From Pseudidiomarina taiwanensis (GTDB taxonomy: Bacteria > Pseudomonadota > Gammaproteobacteria > Enterobacterales > Alteromonadaceae): a stretch of DNA of 64,000 bases. The notes under the pieces were generated by a model. That model saw nothing but the letters and a program-made list of their open reading frames with translations. It was not told the origin of the DNA and searched no databases. Positions 35,625 to 46,100 of the stretch are shown one piece after another (position 1 is the stretch's first letter; every line of letters starts with the position of its first letter). Location of the stretch: positions 62,001-126,000 of the forward strand of contig NZ_PIQG01000005.1 of assembly GCF_003987435.1 (NCBI RefSeq), given 5' to 3'. A program made the position numbers and the translations under genes.

Positions 35625-36806
35625 CTATTCGCTTTCAAGAAAGTTTTTAAGGGTTTCTGCTTCAGTACTAATACTGAATAGGCCATCTAGGTGACCCCAA
35701 ATTCCCTCAATCTCGACATACTCGCTTTGTTTGCCCTGTTCTAACAGTAATTGATGGGCTTGCTGTGCTAAGTATGGTTGCAGCAAGAGGTCATTTTTAG
35801 CCGGCATAAACAACGATTTTGCTTGGATATTTTTAAGTCCATCGGCAAGTGTTTGCTGATGTCCGGCAATAAAAAGTTGATTTGCACGAACCAGATAGAG
35901 GATATGGTTGGCATCAGCTAAACTCGCGCGCATCTTGGCTGCATCAAATAAATATGAGGTTGCCGGAAGTGGGTTCAGAACGCTTTCTAACCCAGCCGCA
36001 GGCAGAGTCTCTTGCTGTGGAGCGCGGATATTCATAATCTTTGGATGCATCGCTTGTTGGGTGATCATTGCGAGGGTGTGACTCAGACCTTCGAGCGGTG
36101 GTTGTGCACCGTAGTAATCGCCACCATTCCAGTTCGGATCAAGTTTAATGGGCCGTGCCCAATGTTCTAATGCCATGATCGTCCAGGCATCCATGGCACC
36201 CGCACCGATCACAGAGACCATACGTTCGACTTGATTCGGATAGCTTGCTGCCCACTCGATGGCTTGCAAAGAACCCATCGAGGCACCGACCACAGCATGT
36301 AATTTCTCGATGCCTAGTTCAGTAATCAGCGCATGTTGAACATTAACGAAGTCTTTAATGGTGACGACTGGAAAGTCAAGGCCATAAGGTTCTCCAGTGG
36401 CTGGATTGATGCTTGCTGGACCTGTGGTGATGACATTTGGATCGTGCGGAAAGCCATTGACTAGGGTATCCGAACTTAACACAAAATACTTGTTAGTATC
36501 GATTGCTTTGCCCGGTCCAATAATACTGTCCCAATAGCCAGGTAGCGGATCCGCTGCACTATATTTCCCGGCAGCGTGACTATTGCCCGAGAAAAAATGA
36601 GTGATCAGAATGGCATTGTCTTTGGCTTCGTTGAGTTCACCATAAGCTTCCCAGCCAATTCTTACTTCAGCGATCGTTTCACCACCGACAGTGGTGTAGT
36701 TGGGGAGCACGAATTCTTGTTTTTCGACCAACATGGGCTCGTTCGCCGAGACCATGAAGATTGGGCAAAAGAGCACAAGTGCGAACAGCTTCTGGGCCAT
36801 TTTCAT
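35625..36806 (-). CDS. Exported MetX-like alpha/beta hydrolase (E22-type esterase)
   Basis: 393 residues. A signal peptide (cleavage near VSA-NEP) precedes a fold close to homoserine O-acetyltransferase: NAILITHFFSGNSHAAGKY, nucleophile Ser in VVGASMGSLQAIEW (about residue 178), Asp in MPAKNDLLL and His in GIWGHLDGLF. MetX enzymes are cytoplasmic, so the signal peptide argues for a periplasmic or secreted esterase instead. I recognise it as the group named E22 family MetX-like putative esterase. The start overlaps the acyl-CoA ligase stop (ATGA). Confidence 0.85.
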   Translation of the reverse strand: MKMAQKLFALVLFCPIFMVSANEPMLVEKQEFVLPNYTTVGGETIAEVRIGWEAYGELNEAKDNAILITHFFSGNSHAAGKYSAADPLPGYWDSIIGPGKAIDTNKYFVLSSDTLVNGFPHDPNVITTGPASINPATGEPYGLDFPVVTIKDFVNVQHALITELGIEKLHAVVGASMGSLQAIEWAASYPNQVERMVSVIGAGAMDAWTIMALEHWARPIKLDPNWNGGDYYGAQPPLEGLSHTLAMITQQAMHPKIMNIRAPQQETLPAAGLESVLNPLPATSYLFDAAKMRASLADANHILYLVRANQLFIAGHQQTLADGLKNIQAKSLFMPAKNDLLLQPYLAQQAHQLLLEQGKQSEYVEIEGIWGHLDGLFSISTEAETLKNFLESE

Positions 36807-38476
36807 GATGTTGTCTCCAGTAAATAATTCAGATATTGCTCACGCAAGCTATGTTTTACCAATTTCCCAGTACCGGTATGGGGAAGTTCGGCAACAATCA
36901 ACACATCATCAGGGGTCCACCATTTAGCGATTTTCCCTTGTAGAAAGTCGTAAATATCTTGCTTATTGAGTTGCGCCCCTTGTTTTGGCACAACAAACAG
37001 CAATGGCCGTTCATCCCATTTAGGATGTTTAACGCCAATCACACAACTTTCATTTACTTGCGGATGTTGACTACAGATATTTTCGATTTCAAGCGAGCTT
37101 ATCCACTCGCCGCCGCTTTTAATCACGTCCTTTTTGCGATCGACAACTTTCATGTAGCCTTGCGGGTCGATTACGGCGATATCTCCAGTCGCTAACCAGC
37201 CATCAGCAAATTGTTGATCAGGCTCGCGCGCATAATAATGACTCGCAATCCACGGACCACGCACGCGCAATTCACCACTGGTCTCACCATCGTGAGGAAG
37301 TGCTTGACCTTCTGCGTCAACAATTTGCATGTCGACACCAAAGCAGGCTCGTCCCGCAGTGGTTTGAATCGCATAGCGTTCAGCTTTAGGTAGACTGAGC
37401 AATGCTTTAGTCGGTGGTGCTGAACTTGCCAACGGCCCTGTTTCGGTCATTCCCCAAATCGGCTGCCAGTAGATCCCGTATTGTTCATCGTAGGTTTGGA
37501 CAAGGCCCAGTGGCGAGGCGGCCCCACCGACACAAACCCGCTCCAAACTCGGGATAGCTTGTCCTGAGTCTTGCAGGTAATTGTGTAAGGTAAGCCAGAT
37601 GGTCGGAACTCCAAGTCCAACGGTCACCTGTTCGCTGGCAATCAGTTCTTGCATCGCCATTCCGCTCATACCATCACCCGGTAACACCAATTTACAACCG
37701 ACTAATGGTGCGGCATAGGGGGCACCCCATGCTCCCGCGTGGTACATGGCAACCATAGGCAATAAGACACTGTCGCTGGTGAGGGCGAGTAACTCATGGC
37801 TAATGGTCGCTTGGGCATGTAATACCATGGCGCGATGAGAGGACAACACCCCTTTCGGGTTCCCCGTTGTGCCAGAGGTGTAACATAAAAGGGCTGCTTG
37901 CTCTTGATTGAGCGCGGGCCAGGCAAAATTATCGGGGCGTGCTCCCAATAAGTGTTCGTAATTATAGATGCGTAACTTGCCTTGCCATGTCTCACAGTCC
38001 GGCATTTGGTTAGGGTCAGCAAGAACGATGATGCCTTTCAGATGCGGTAACCGAGACGCAAATTCGGCGATAAGATCGACAAAGCAATAGTCGACAAATA
38101 GCCAAGTATCTTCAGCATCATTCATAATCCATTCGATTTGTTCAGCAAACAAACGTGGATTAACTGTATGCAGTACCGCACCTATACCGCTTACGGCGTA
38201 ATAGAGTTCAAGATGGCGATAACCATTCCAAGCGAGTGTTGCGATTCGTTCGCCAGGCTGTATCTGCAATTCATCGGTTAGCGCATGAGCAAGCTGACAG
38301 CTGCGCTGATAGCACTCAAGGTAAGAATAGCGATGAATATCGCCTTCTAGGCGCCGCGACACCACTTGCTGGTCTGGACTTCGCCGGACCGCGTGACGGA
38401 GTAGATCGATAATAAGTAACTGACTTTGCTGCATCGCTGCCGGCAAAGTGACCGCGTGTTGACTTACTTCATGCAT
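36803..38476 (-). CDS. Fatty acid-CoA ligase (AMP-forming)
   Basis: 557 residues. The AMP-binding signature YTSGTTGNPKGVLSSHRAM is at about 195-215, with WGMTETGP, GDIAVIDPQGYMKVVDRKKD and GEWISSLEIE (A5, A8 and A10 motifs). It resembles medium-/long-chain acyl-CoA ligases of the AlkK type. ATG 38476 lies 2 bases after the GntP stop; an upstream extension over the permease gene is rejected. It would activate a carboxylic acid taken up by the permease or released by the esterase. Confidence 0.9.
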   Translation of the reverse strand: MHEVSQHAVTLPAAMQQSQLLIIDLLRHAVRRSPDQQVVSRRLEGDIHRYSYLECYQRSCQLAHALTDELQIQPGERIATLAWNGYRHLELYYAVSGIGAVLHTVNPRLFAEQIEWIMNDAEDTWLFVDYCFVDLIAEFASRLPHLKGIIVLADPNQMPDCETWQGKLRIYNYEHLLGARPDNFAWPALNQEQAALLCYTSGTTGNPKGVLSSHRAMVLHAQATISHELLALTSDSVLLPMVAMYHAGAWGAPYAAPLVGCKLVLPGDGMSGMAMQELIASEQVTVGLGVPTIWLTLHNYLQDSGQAIPSLERVCVGGAASPLGLVQTYDEQYGIYWQPIWGMTETGPLASSAPPTKALLSLPKAERYAIQTTAGRACFGVDMQIVDAEGQALPHDGETSGELRVRGPWIASHYYAREPDQQFADGWLATGDIAVIDPQGYMKVVDRKKDVIKSGGEWISSLEIENICSQHPQVNESCVIGVKHPKWDERPLLFVVPKQGAQLNKQDIYDFLQGKIAKWWTPDDVLIVAELPHTGTGKLVKHSLREQYLNYLLETTS

Positions 38477-38478
38477 TG

Positions 38479-39777
38479 TTATGCCCACCACATAAATAAA
38501 CTGATCGCGAGGGCAAGACCGACAAAGGGCACGACCACGGTTACTGCCGCAACGGGCCAATATGCCGCTTGATGGGTTTCATTACAGATTGCACGAATCG
38601 TGGTGACCACATAGCCATTATGCGGGAGTGAATCGAGCGCTCCAGACGAAATCGCAACGATCCGATGTAACTGGTCTGGATTAACGCCTGCATCTAAATA
38701 GTGCGGACCGACTACGGGGAGCGCAATGGCTTGTCCGCCCGAGGCTGAGCCGGTTAAACCTGCAATCACGCTGACTGCGACGGCTGCCCCAACAAGCTCA
38801 TTACCCGGTAAGCTGGTCATAAGTGCCACCGCATCACTAAAGGCCGGGGTGATTTTTGCGATACTGCCGAAACCGACCACCGCTGCGGTATTACCAATTG
38901 CAATCAAAGCACCGGTCGAGGCATCGCCTATCGCCTTACCGACATTTTGGAAGTTTTTGTAATTGATCAGGGCAAGCGCAACAACACCACCGGTGAGGGC
39001 AATGATCAAAGCATTCTGTTTGAGCTCATCGTGGAATAAAAAACTAAAGGCCAACACGACAGCGAGCGGAATTAAACCAGTCACGGGATGAGGCAAGGCG
39101 CGCTCAGTCAGAGTTGGATCGCCTGTGCGTTGCTCAAACTGTTCACCATTGGCGACGGCGTTGCGAATCATTTTACTGAGCCACCAGTAACCGAAAATTG
39201 CCATAAATACCGCAACAACCAATGAAACTTCCCACGCCGCATAGGGCGAAGTCCCCAGATATTGAATTGGAATCCAGTTTTGAATTTCTGGCGAGCCAGC
39301 TGAGGTCATTGTAAAGGTTACTGAGCCAAACGCTAATGCGGCCGGAATAAAGCGACGCGGTAAGTTGGCGTCTTTAAACAGTGACAGTGCCATCGGATAG
39401 ACTGAGAAGGCCACGACGAAAACGCTGACGCCACCGTAGGTTAGAATGGCGCAGGCAAGCACCACAGCTGCGACGGCATGCTTTTTACCAAGCCGATTAA
39501 TAATCCATTCGGCAACAGCGTCGGCAGCACCCGTGTCTTCCATGAACTTACCGAACAATGAGCCGAGTAAGAACATAAAAAACCATGCGGCGACGAAGCT
39601 TGCAAAGCCATCCATATAGGCACTGACAAAATTTGTTTCGCCCACAAAAAGTGGCACCCCACTGGTCAGTGCGACAACCACCGCACACAGTGGTGCGCTG
39701 ATAAATAAATTCATTCCACGTAGGGTCAGCACGATGAGCAGAGTTAACCCACCGATTAGTCCAATCATGCTTAACAT
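38479..39777 (-). CDS. GntP family permease
   Basis: 432 residues, about 12 hydrophobic segments. Motifs MFLLGSLFGKFMEDTGAADAVA and LTGSASGGQAIALPVVGPHYL fit the GntP family branch used for small hydroxy-carboxylates such as D-3-hydroxybutyrate. The substrate is inferred from neighbours (acyl-CoA ligase, esterase). GAGG precedes the ATG. It is the first gene of a three-gene operon with 2-base and ATGA junctions. Confidence 0.85.
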   Translation of the reverse strand: MLSMIGLIGGLTLLIVLTLRGMNLFISAPLCAVVVALTSGVPLFVGETNFVSAYMDGFASFVAAWFFMFLLGSLFGKFMEDTGAADAVAEWIINRLGKKHAVAAVVLACAILTYGGVSVFVVAFSVYPMALSLFKDANLPRRFIPAALAFGSVTFTMTSAGSPEIQNWIPIQYLGTSPYAAWEVSLVVAVFMAIFGYWWLSKMIRNAVANGEQFEQRTGDPTLTERALPHPVTGLIPLAVVLAFSFLFHDELKQNALIIALTGGVVALALINYKNFQNVGKAIGDASTGALIAIGNTAAVVGFGSIAKITPAFSDAVALMTSLPGNELVGAAVAVSVIAGLTGSASGGQAIALPVVGPHYLDAGVNPDQLHRIVAISSGALDSLPHNGYVVTTIRAICNETHQAAYWPVAAVTVVVPFVGLALAISLFMWWA

Positions 39778-39803
39778 GTAAACCTCGTTGGTTTGGTTGT
39801 GCT

Positions 39804-39824
39804 TCAGGTTATGCCATGACCTGA
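39804..39824. promoter_or_regulatory. Inverted repeat in the divergent GntP/TonB receptor region
   Basis: TCAGGT and ACCTGA are separated by 9 bases, 27 bp before the GntP start on its strand. Candidate operator for the permease operon. Confidence 0.4.
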
Positions 39825-39868
39825 GTTGTTCTCATCACAGGCAAAACTATGCGCCAAGCGCGTTTAAA

Positions 39869-39898
39869 TTGACATAGTACTAACGTACAGAATACAAG
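39869..39898 (+). promoter_or_regulatory. Probable sigma-70 promoter of the second TonB receptor
   Basis: TTGACA (perfect -35), an 18-base spacer and TACAAG. It lies about 100 bp before the ATG at 39996. The spacer holds the small inverted repeat GTAC-TAAC-GTAC, a possible regulator site. Confidence 0.5.
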
Positions 39899-39995
39899 CC
39901 GAAAAGTTTAGGCTAGGGTAGTGATGCCATGACAAGAGGTGTACTCGCAAATTACCACCTCGTCTTAAACAACAAAGGAAGCTGGAGATACGACC

Positions 39996-42353
39996 ATGAG
40001 TCAGCTCTATACAAATACTACATTTCGACGCTCTTTGCTCGCAGTTGCGATTGCCTCAGCTGTGGCAATGCCTGTATACGCGCAAGAGCAAAGCGCTGAG
40101 GAAGCGCAAGCAGAACAAACCACAAAAGGTTTGGAGCGGATTGAAGTTACCGCACGTCGTACCGTTGAGAACTTGCAAGAAGTTCCTGTTGCGGTTACTT
40201 CGGTTGGTGAAATGGAACTCGAACAGAGCGGTATTCAAGTCCTGACTGAGATCCAGCAATTTAGTCCAAATACGACCCTGCAAAATAGTCGTGGGACCAA
40301 CTCAACCCTGACCGCGTTTATCCGTGGGGTAGGGCAACAAGATCCGCTTTGGGGCTATGAGCCAGGCGTTGGAATTTACATTGATGACGTTTACGTTGCG
40401 CGGCCACAAGGCGCGGTTTTAGACTTGCTCAATGTGCAGCGGATCGAAGTTCTGCGCGGGCCGCAGGGAACTCTGTACGGTAAAAACACCACCGGTGGTG
40501 CGGTAAAATATGTCACTAAAGAAATGAGTGGTGACGCTGAATTTGATATTCGAGCAACCGTTGGCACCTATAACCAACGCGACGTAAAACTCACCGGTCA
40601 ACTTCCGTTAATCGATAATACCCTTTATTTTGGCTTCGGTGTTGCCGATCTTAATCGCGATGGTTTCGGTGAATTCCTCGAAGTAAGTTATCCAGGCCAG
40701 GATACCGAAAACTATAACAAAGACCTCACAGCATTGCGCGCTGCACTGGAATGGCGCCCAAGCGCGGATCTATTTTTGCGTTTGAATTGGGATAAAACGG
40801 AGGACGATTCAAACTCAAAAGGTGGCTATCGCTTGCTACCGAGCTTGCTGACTCCAATCCAAGTACCAGATAGTGTTTTTGACTCCTATTCGTCAATGCC
40901 AACTTGGAATAAGGTTGAGCAAGAGAACTTAAGCTTGACCGCGACCTACGATATTTCCTCGAACATGAGCCTGAAGTATGTGGCGGCGATGCGTGAGAGC
41001 TATTCACCAACGAACATTGACTTCGATAGCACGCCGTTACCGATCTTTGATGTCCCTGCGTATTATGACGATGACCAATCATCGCATGAGCTTCAACTGA
41101 CCTATTTTGGTGAGAGTTACAAAGTTGTCGGTGGAATTTACGCCGATGAAACCGATTCATGTGGTCGCTTTGATGCAGTTCTGACCGTTCTTGGAAATGC
41201 TCTAAATGCGCCAGGATTAACGCGTGAAGTATCGGGTTGTAGTAATGGCTCAAGTGTCTCACTTTATGCACAAGCTGCGATTGACTTAAATGATCAATGG
41301 TCAATGACAATCGGTGGTCGCCAAACCCGCGATGAAAAAGAAGCCTTCGTAACGAATGGTTTGATTTTCGATAATATTTACCCACTTGATGGGTGGATCG
41401 ATGGTTTCGTCCGTGACGAAGCAGCTATTGCTGCTGCTACGCCAATGGTGCTCGGCACTGATACCAACAATGACGGTATTCTTGATGCACCGAAGAAAGA
41501 GAGTTGGTCACGCTTTACTCCGCGGATTGGCGTTGAGTACAGCTACAGCAACGACATCATGTTCTTTGCGAGTTACGGACAAGGCTTTAAATCGGGTACC
41601 TTTAACCCGCGAGCGACGATCAACGAGCCAGCGGCTGACCCAGAAATCGTCGATTCATTTGAGATCGGGATGAAGAGCGACTGGAATGATCAACTCCGCG
41701 CGAATGTCACCTTGTTCATGCTCGACCATAAAGATCGCCAATACATCTCTGTGTTGCCGGGTGAAACCAGTACTGATCTGAATCAGCGCCTCGGTAACAT
41801 TGGTAAATCAAGTGCGAAAGGGATCGAGATTGAATCAACCTACATCGCGACAGAGAATCTTAGCTTTGATTTAGCGTTTGGTTATATCGATGCCAAGTTT
41901 GACGAAGTGCTTGATACCGATCCAAATACCGGTGCGGTATTCGATAAGAGTGACTTGTTCACTATCTCGAACACACCAAAAGTGACCGCGAACTTGGGCT
42001 TTACTTATGATGTGCAAGCTCCAATCGGTGACCTTGTGGTCAATGGTAATTACTATTACCGCGGCAAGTATGACTTGTTCGAAGAGCTTAACCTGCTTAA
42101 GCAAGACGGTTATGGCATCCTGAACTTAGGGGTAACCTGGTACAGTGATGATGGTCTTTGGACGGTTGGCTTGCATGGTAAGAACTTAACGGATGAAGAG
42201 TACATGGTCGGTGGATATCAGTTCGTAACGCCTGACCCAAGCGACCTGTATGATACTTCGCTCTATTTGCCAGGGCTCGGTGGCGACACCACGTTGACAG
42301 CCTATTATGGCGATCCAAGAACCGTCTCCCTGACGGTGGGCTATCGCTTCTGA
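39996..42353 (+). CDS. TonB-dependent outer-membrane receptor
   Basis: 785 residues. A signal peptide (VYA-QEQ) precedes the TonB box LERIEVTARR, the plug motifs AFIRGVGQQDP and RIEVLRGPQGTLYGKNTTGGA, and a barrel ending in VGYRF. Several FecA/CirA-like features, but the ligand is unknown. It is divergent from the GntP-ligase-esterase operon and followed by a response regulator gene, so it may bring in the ester or acid that this locus uses. A stem-loop follows the stop. Confidence 0.92.
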   Translation: MSQLYTNTTFRRSLLAVAIASAVAMPVYAQEQSAEEAQAEQTTKGLERIEVTARRTVENLQEVPVAVTSVGEMELEQSGIQVLTEIQQFSPNTTLQNSRGTNSTLTAFIRGVGQQDPLWGYEPGVGIYIDDVYVARPQGAVLDLLNVQRIEVLRGPQGTLYGKNTTGGAVKYVTKEMSGDAEFDIRATVGTYNQRDVKLTGQLPLIDNTLYFGFGVADLNRDGFGEFLEVSYPGQDTENYNKDLTALRAALEWRPSADLFLRLNWDKTEDDSNSKGGYRLLPSLLTPIQVPDSVFDSYSSMPTWNKVEQENLSLTATYDISSNMSLKYVAAMRESYSPTNIDFDSTPLPIFDVPAYYDDDQSSHELQLTYFGESYKVVGGIYADETDSCGRFDAVLTVLGNALNAPGLTREVSGCSNGSSVSLYAQAAIDLNDQWSMTIGGRQTRDEKEAFVTNGLIFDNIYPLDGWIDGFVRDEAAIAAATPMVLGTDTNNDGILDAPKKESWSRFTPRIGVEYSYSNDIMFFASYGQGFKSGTFNPRATINEPAADPEIVDSFEIGMKSDWNDQLRANVTLFMLDHKDRQYISVLPGETSTDLNQRLGNIGKSSAKGIEIESTYIATENLSFDLAFGYIDAKFDEVLDTDPNTGAVFDKSDLFTISNTPKVTANLGFTYDVQAPIGDLVVNGNYYYRGKYDLFEELNLLKQDGYGILNLGVTWYSDDGLWTVGLHGKNLTDEEYMVGGYQFVTPDPSDLYDTSLYLPGLGGDTTLTAYYGDPRTVSLTVGYRF

Positions 42354-42370
42354 TCAGCCCGCGTTGGTCT

Positions 42371-42396
42371 CCTGTTGGAGCATTTGCTCCAACAGG
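42371..42396 (+). terminator. Perfect 11-bp hairpin after the second TonB receptor
   Basis: CCTGTTGGAGC and GCTCCAACAGG with loop ATTT, 18 bp after the stop. There is no T-tract, so termination may be partial and allow read-through to the response regulator. Confidence 0.6.
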
Positions 42397-42461
42397 GACT
42401 GACATTTTCATTAAGACGCGGTAGCATGACTTATCCGTATTTTGCAGTAGGCAACTCCGCT

Positions 42462-43109
42462 ATGACGCGTGCAATCATCGCTGATGATCATCCGCTATTT
42501 CGTGCCGCTCTTCGGCAAGCACTGACCGAGCCATTAGCTGGACAAATTGAAGAGGCTGCGAGTTTTCAGCAGTTGCTCGAAACGCTCGACGCAGAACCTG
42601 CAATTGAGTTGGTGTTATTGGACTTATCGATGCCTGGAAATCGAGGCTTAGCAGGTCTGACTCTGTTGCGTAGCCAATATCCAGATATCTTGGTAGTGAT
42701 TGTCTCCGCAAATGAGAATACCCGCGTGATTCGGCAAGCGATGGCCTTTGGTGCGAGTGCTTATATTCCTAAATCAATGCCATTATCTGAACTGCAGCGT
42801 GCAATCGAGGTTGTTCTGAATGGCGAAACTTGGTTACCTGAGCACTTGCTTACTAGTCTCGACGGCGCAGATGACGAAGCGCATGATTTTGCCCAGCGAC
42901 TTGAGCAGTTAACGCCACAGCAATACAAAGTACTCGAGTGTCTCGCTGATGGGATGTTAAATAAACAGATTGCCTATCAGCTGAATGTTCAAGAGACCAC
43001 CATCAAGCAGCACGTATCAGCTATCTTGCGCAAATTAAATGTGCTGAACCGGACTCAGGCAGGAGTCGTCTTCAAGCAAATGTTGAGTGATACTGATTCA
43101 ACGCAGTAA
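42462..43109 (+). CDS. LuxR-type response regulator, CrbR-like
   Basis: 215 residues from MTRAIIADDHP, with an AGG ~10 bases upstream; ATG 42426 is an alternative. The receiver has D8/D9 and phospho-acceptor Asp about residue 53 (VLLDLSMPG). The HTH is LTPQQYKVLECLADGMLNKQIAYQLNVQE, then TIKQHVSAILRKL. It converges with, and overlaps by 12 bp, a hybrid kinase of CrbS type. In Vibrio cholerae CrbS/CrbR turns on acetyl-CoA synthetase, so this regulator may control acyl-CoA ligase genes such as the one nearby. Confidence 0.85.
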   Translation: MTRAIIADDHPLFRAALRQALTEPLAGQIEEAASFQQLLETLDAEPAIELVLLDLSMPGNRGLAGLTLLRSQYPDILVVIVSANENTRVIRQAMAFGASAYIPKSMPLSELQRAIEVVLNGETWLPEHLLTSLDGADDEAHDFAQRLEQLTPQQYKVLECLADGMLNKQIAYQLNVQETTIKQHVSAILRKLNVLNRTQAGVVFKQMLSDTDSTQ

Positions 43110-46100
43110 TCTCTTCAATAAGCGCATCAAGGCCGCCGTTTTGAGTGGCTTCGGCATGAAGCTGGCACGCTCGGCAATAGCTTGTTCGCGCAGCACTTCA
43201 TCCGGGTCAGCTGAATTTAATAGAGCCGGTAAATCCGGGCAATTAAGCTGTTGCCGAAGCCATATTAAGACTTCAATACCGGTGTCTCCGTCGTCTAGAT
43301 GGTAATCCAAAATCACTAGGCTTGGTGGTTGCGAGGCGGGAGTAAGCGGCAGATCTTGACGCTTTTTAGCTGTAACGACGTGTGCTCCCCAATCGCTCAG
43401 TAGTTGTTCCATAGCAAGTAGCACGCGCTGGTCATTATCGACCACCCAAAGCGTTTGTCCTTGCAGAAATTTGGGCGAGGATAAAGCTGCTATTTGTGGT
43501 TCTGATGAGGCGTCTTGCTGCCATCCCACCAGCGGTAACTCAAGCTTAAAGGTTGTTCCCTGTCCCTGTTTAGACTCTAATTCAAGTGGCATTTCGAGCA
43601 GTCTGCACATGCGTTCAACAATCGCGAGTCCTAACCCAATACCAGGGTTCTCATGATCATTTTCGAGTTGATGGAATTCGCGAAAAATATCGGCTTGCTG
43701 ATCAGCAGGAATGCCGCGACCAGTGTCTTTAATTGCAATAGCTAAGCTGGTGTCGGTGGCTGCAAAAGTAATTTCGACATGACCTCTCTCAGTGTAACGA
43801 ACCGCGTTAGAGAGCAAGTTCTGGATCACGCGTGAGAGCAAGCGCCGGTCACTTGAGACAATTGCGTTTGTCGGCGTATATCTGAGTTCAAGCCCCTTGT
43901 TGTTTGCGATGATAGCTTGTCCGGCAACCAGTGGTCGAAGCACCTCATCGATGGCAATCTGCTGCCGATTCACCTGTAAATTCCCTGCCTCGAGTCGAGT
44001 CATATCCAGCAGCTGGGTCAAGAGTTCTTCGGCGTTAGTTAAGGCCTGTTGAATTTGTTGGGCAAGTTGTGCCGGTTCAGCATCGACACGTTTTAATAGC
44101 ATTTCACAGAATAAAGTTGCGGCATTAAACGGTTGCATAAGGTCGTGACTGACCGCAGCAAAAAACCGAGTTTTACTCCGGTGAGCTTGCTCTTCTGCTT
44201 GCTTGGCCAGCAGTAATTCTGCGGTGCGTTCATCAACCCGCTGTTCAAGCTGCAGATTAATCGTTTCGAGCTGGCGCTGCGCTGCGACCAATTCGGTAAT
44301 ATCGGTATAAGTGGTGACAAAGCCGCCATCAGGCATCGGTGAGCCCTGTAACTCGATCACTTGATCACCTTGCTGGCGCTGGTAACGGTAGGCGCTACCC
44401 GCCTTTAAATAGTTAAGCCGCTTGTCGACTTCAGCATCGAGGTCGTCGCTATCGGTATTACCGAATAATCCTCGTTCAGCGTTGTAACGCAATAACTCGG
44501 CGACCGGCATCCCTGCTTGCAGAAAGCCAGGTGGGTATTGAAATACTTCAATATAACGGTGGTTCCAGGCGACCAGTTTAAGATCTTGGTCAACCACACT
44601 GATACCCTGCGGGATGTTTTCCACGGAGGCCTGCAGCAGTTCACGGTTAAATTTATAAAGCTGTGATGCTTGCGTCGCCCAACTCACCGCCTGTGCGATC
44701 GGGACGCCTGTTTGTTGAGTGATAGCCGTGAGTAAAATTCGGCTCGCCGCACTTCCAATCACAGCCGCAAGTTCCCGTTCAATGCGCGCCAGAAGATTTT
44801 TGGGAACCCATTCGTCGGCCGCCGAAAGGGTGAGATCGGTTTGCAGTTTTTGACTTAGGCGGTCGATTTCAACTGAGTCAAAAATACGGTTAAGGACCTG
44901 GCGTAAGCGGCCCCAGCTAATATTTTGTTGAGGGTCGATATCCACCTGACTGCTGTAGGGTTCGTAAAATAAATGCCCTTGAGTTCGCTCTGTACTGCTT
45001 GCTTTGAACAGCAATGAGCCGACGATAAAAAGCAGTAGGTTGAGCGCTAAACTGAGAAGGATGCCATCACTCATTGCAACATCCGATAAGCCCCGTTGCC
45101 CCGGTAAACTCGGCCAAAGCAGTAACGCAAACCAAAGCACAGTACCAATCCCTAAACCAGCGATGGCTCCAGCTCTGTTGGCGCGGCGCCACACCAATCC
45201 ACCAAGCAGGGGCGGAGCTAATTGGGCGAGTAACGCGAGTGATAACAAGCCAGCATTAACAAGGGGAAGATTCGCCTCGGTTAGTTTGTGAAACCCAAAT
45301 GCGAGGAGCATGATGATGACGATGGTGCCACGCCGAATACCCAGTACCTTAGCCGGACTGAAGGTTAGTTTGCGCAGGCGTTTTTGGGTCAACTTCAACC
45401 ACAGCGGCATGACGACATCGTTCGACATCATGATGCTCAGTGCGAGCGTCGCAATGATCACCATGCTGGTTGCTGACGCAAGCCCGCCAACAAATGCGAC
45501 CATGGTCATTTCGAGGCTGCCGGTTTGTTGCAGCAGTGCCAGCATAAAGGTGTCACTGGTGGCTGCGGCTGGTACTAATAGCATGCCGGCGAGGGCTATC
45601 GGCAAAATGAATAAATTGATGGCAAATAAATAAAGCGGGAAGGCCCAGCGTGCCGTCCGTAATTCTTCAGGATCGGTATTTTCGATATAGGACACTTGGA
45701 ACTGTCGAGGCAAGCAAAACATCGAGATAGCACCGAGCAAGACATGGGTGACATAGACGTAGCTGCCGTTGGCTTGACCGCGCAGTAAATCTTGGGTGAC
45801 CTCCGCTGTTGCCGCTTGCAAAACGATGTCGCTGATCCCGTCGAAGACACCATAGGTGACATATACACCGACCGCGAGGAATGCGACAAGTTTGACCACA
45901 GATTCAAATGCGACTGCATCCATCAAGCCGTTATGCTGTTCTGCTAGGCTTAATCTGCGGGTTCCAAATAAAATAGCAAAGCCCATCATCGCCAGTGCAA
46001 CCAGTCCGGCGAGATCTCCAAACCAGGGTAAAGCCACCGTATCGAGTTGAGTTGCTGCGCCAAAACTTGCCGTAACGGCGCGCAATTGCAGCGCGATATA

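Noticed and set aside
40726-41385. Reverse-strand open frame of 219 codons inside the second TonB receptor
   Set aside because: Low-complexity His/Ser/Arg composition and full overlap with a well-supported receptor gene; an antisense shadow.
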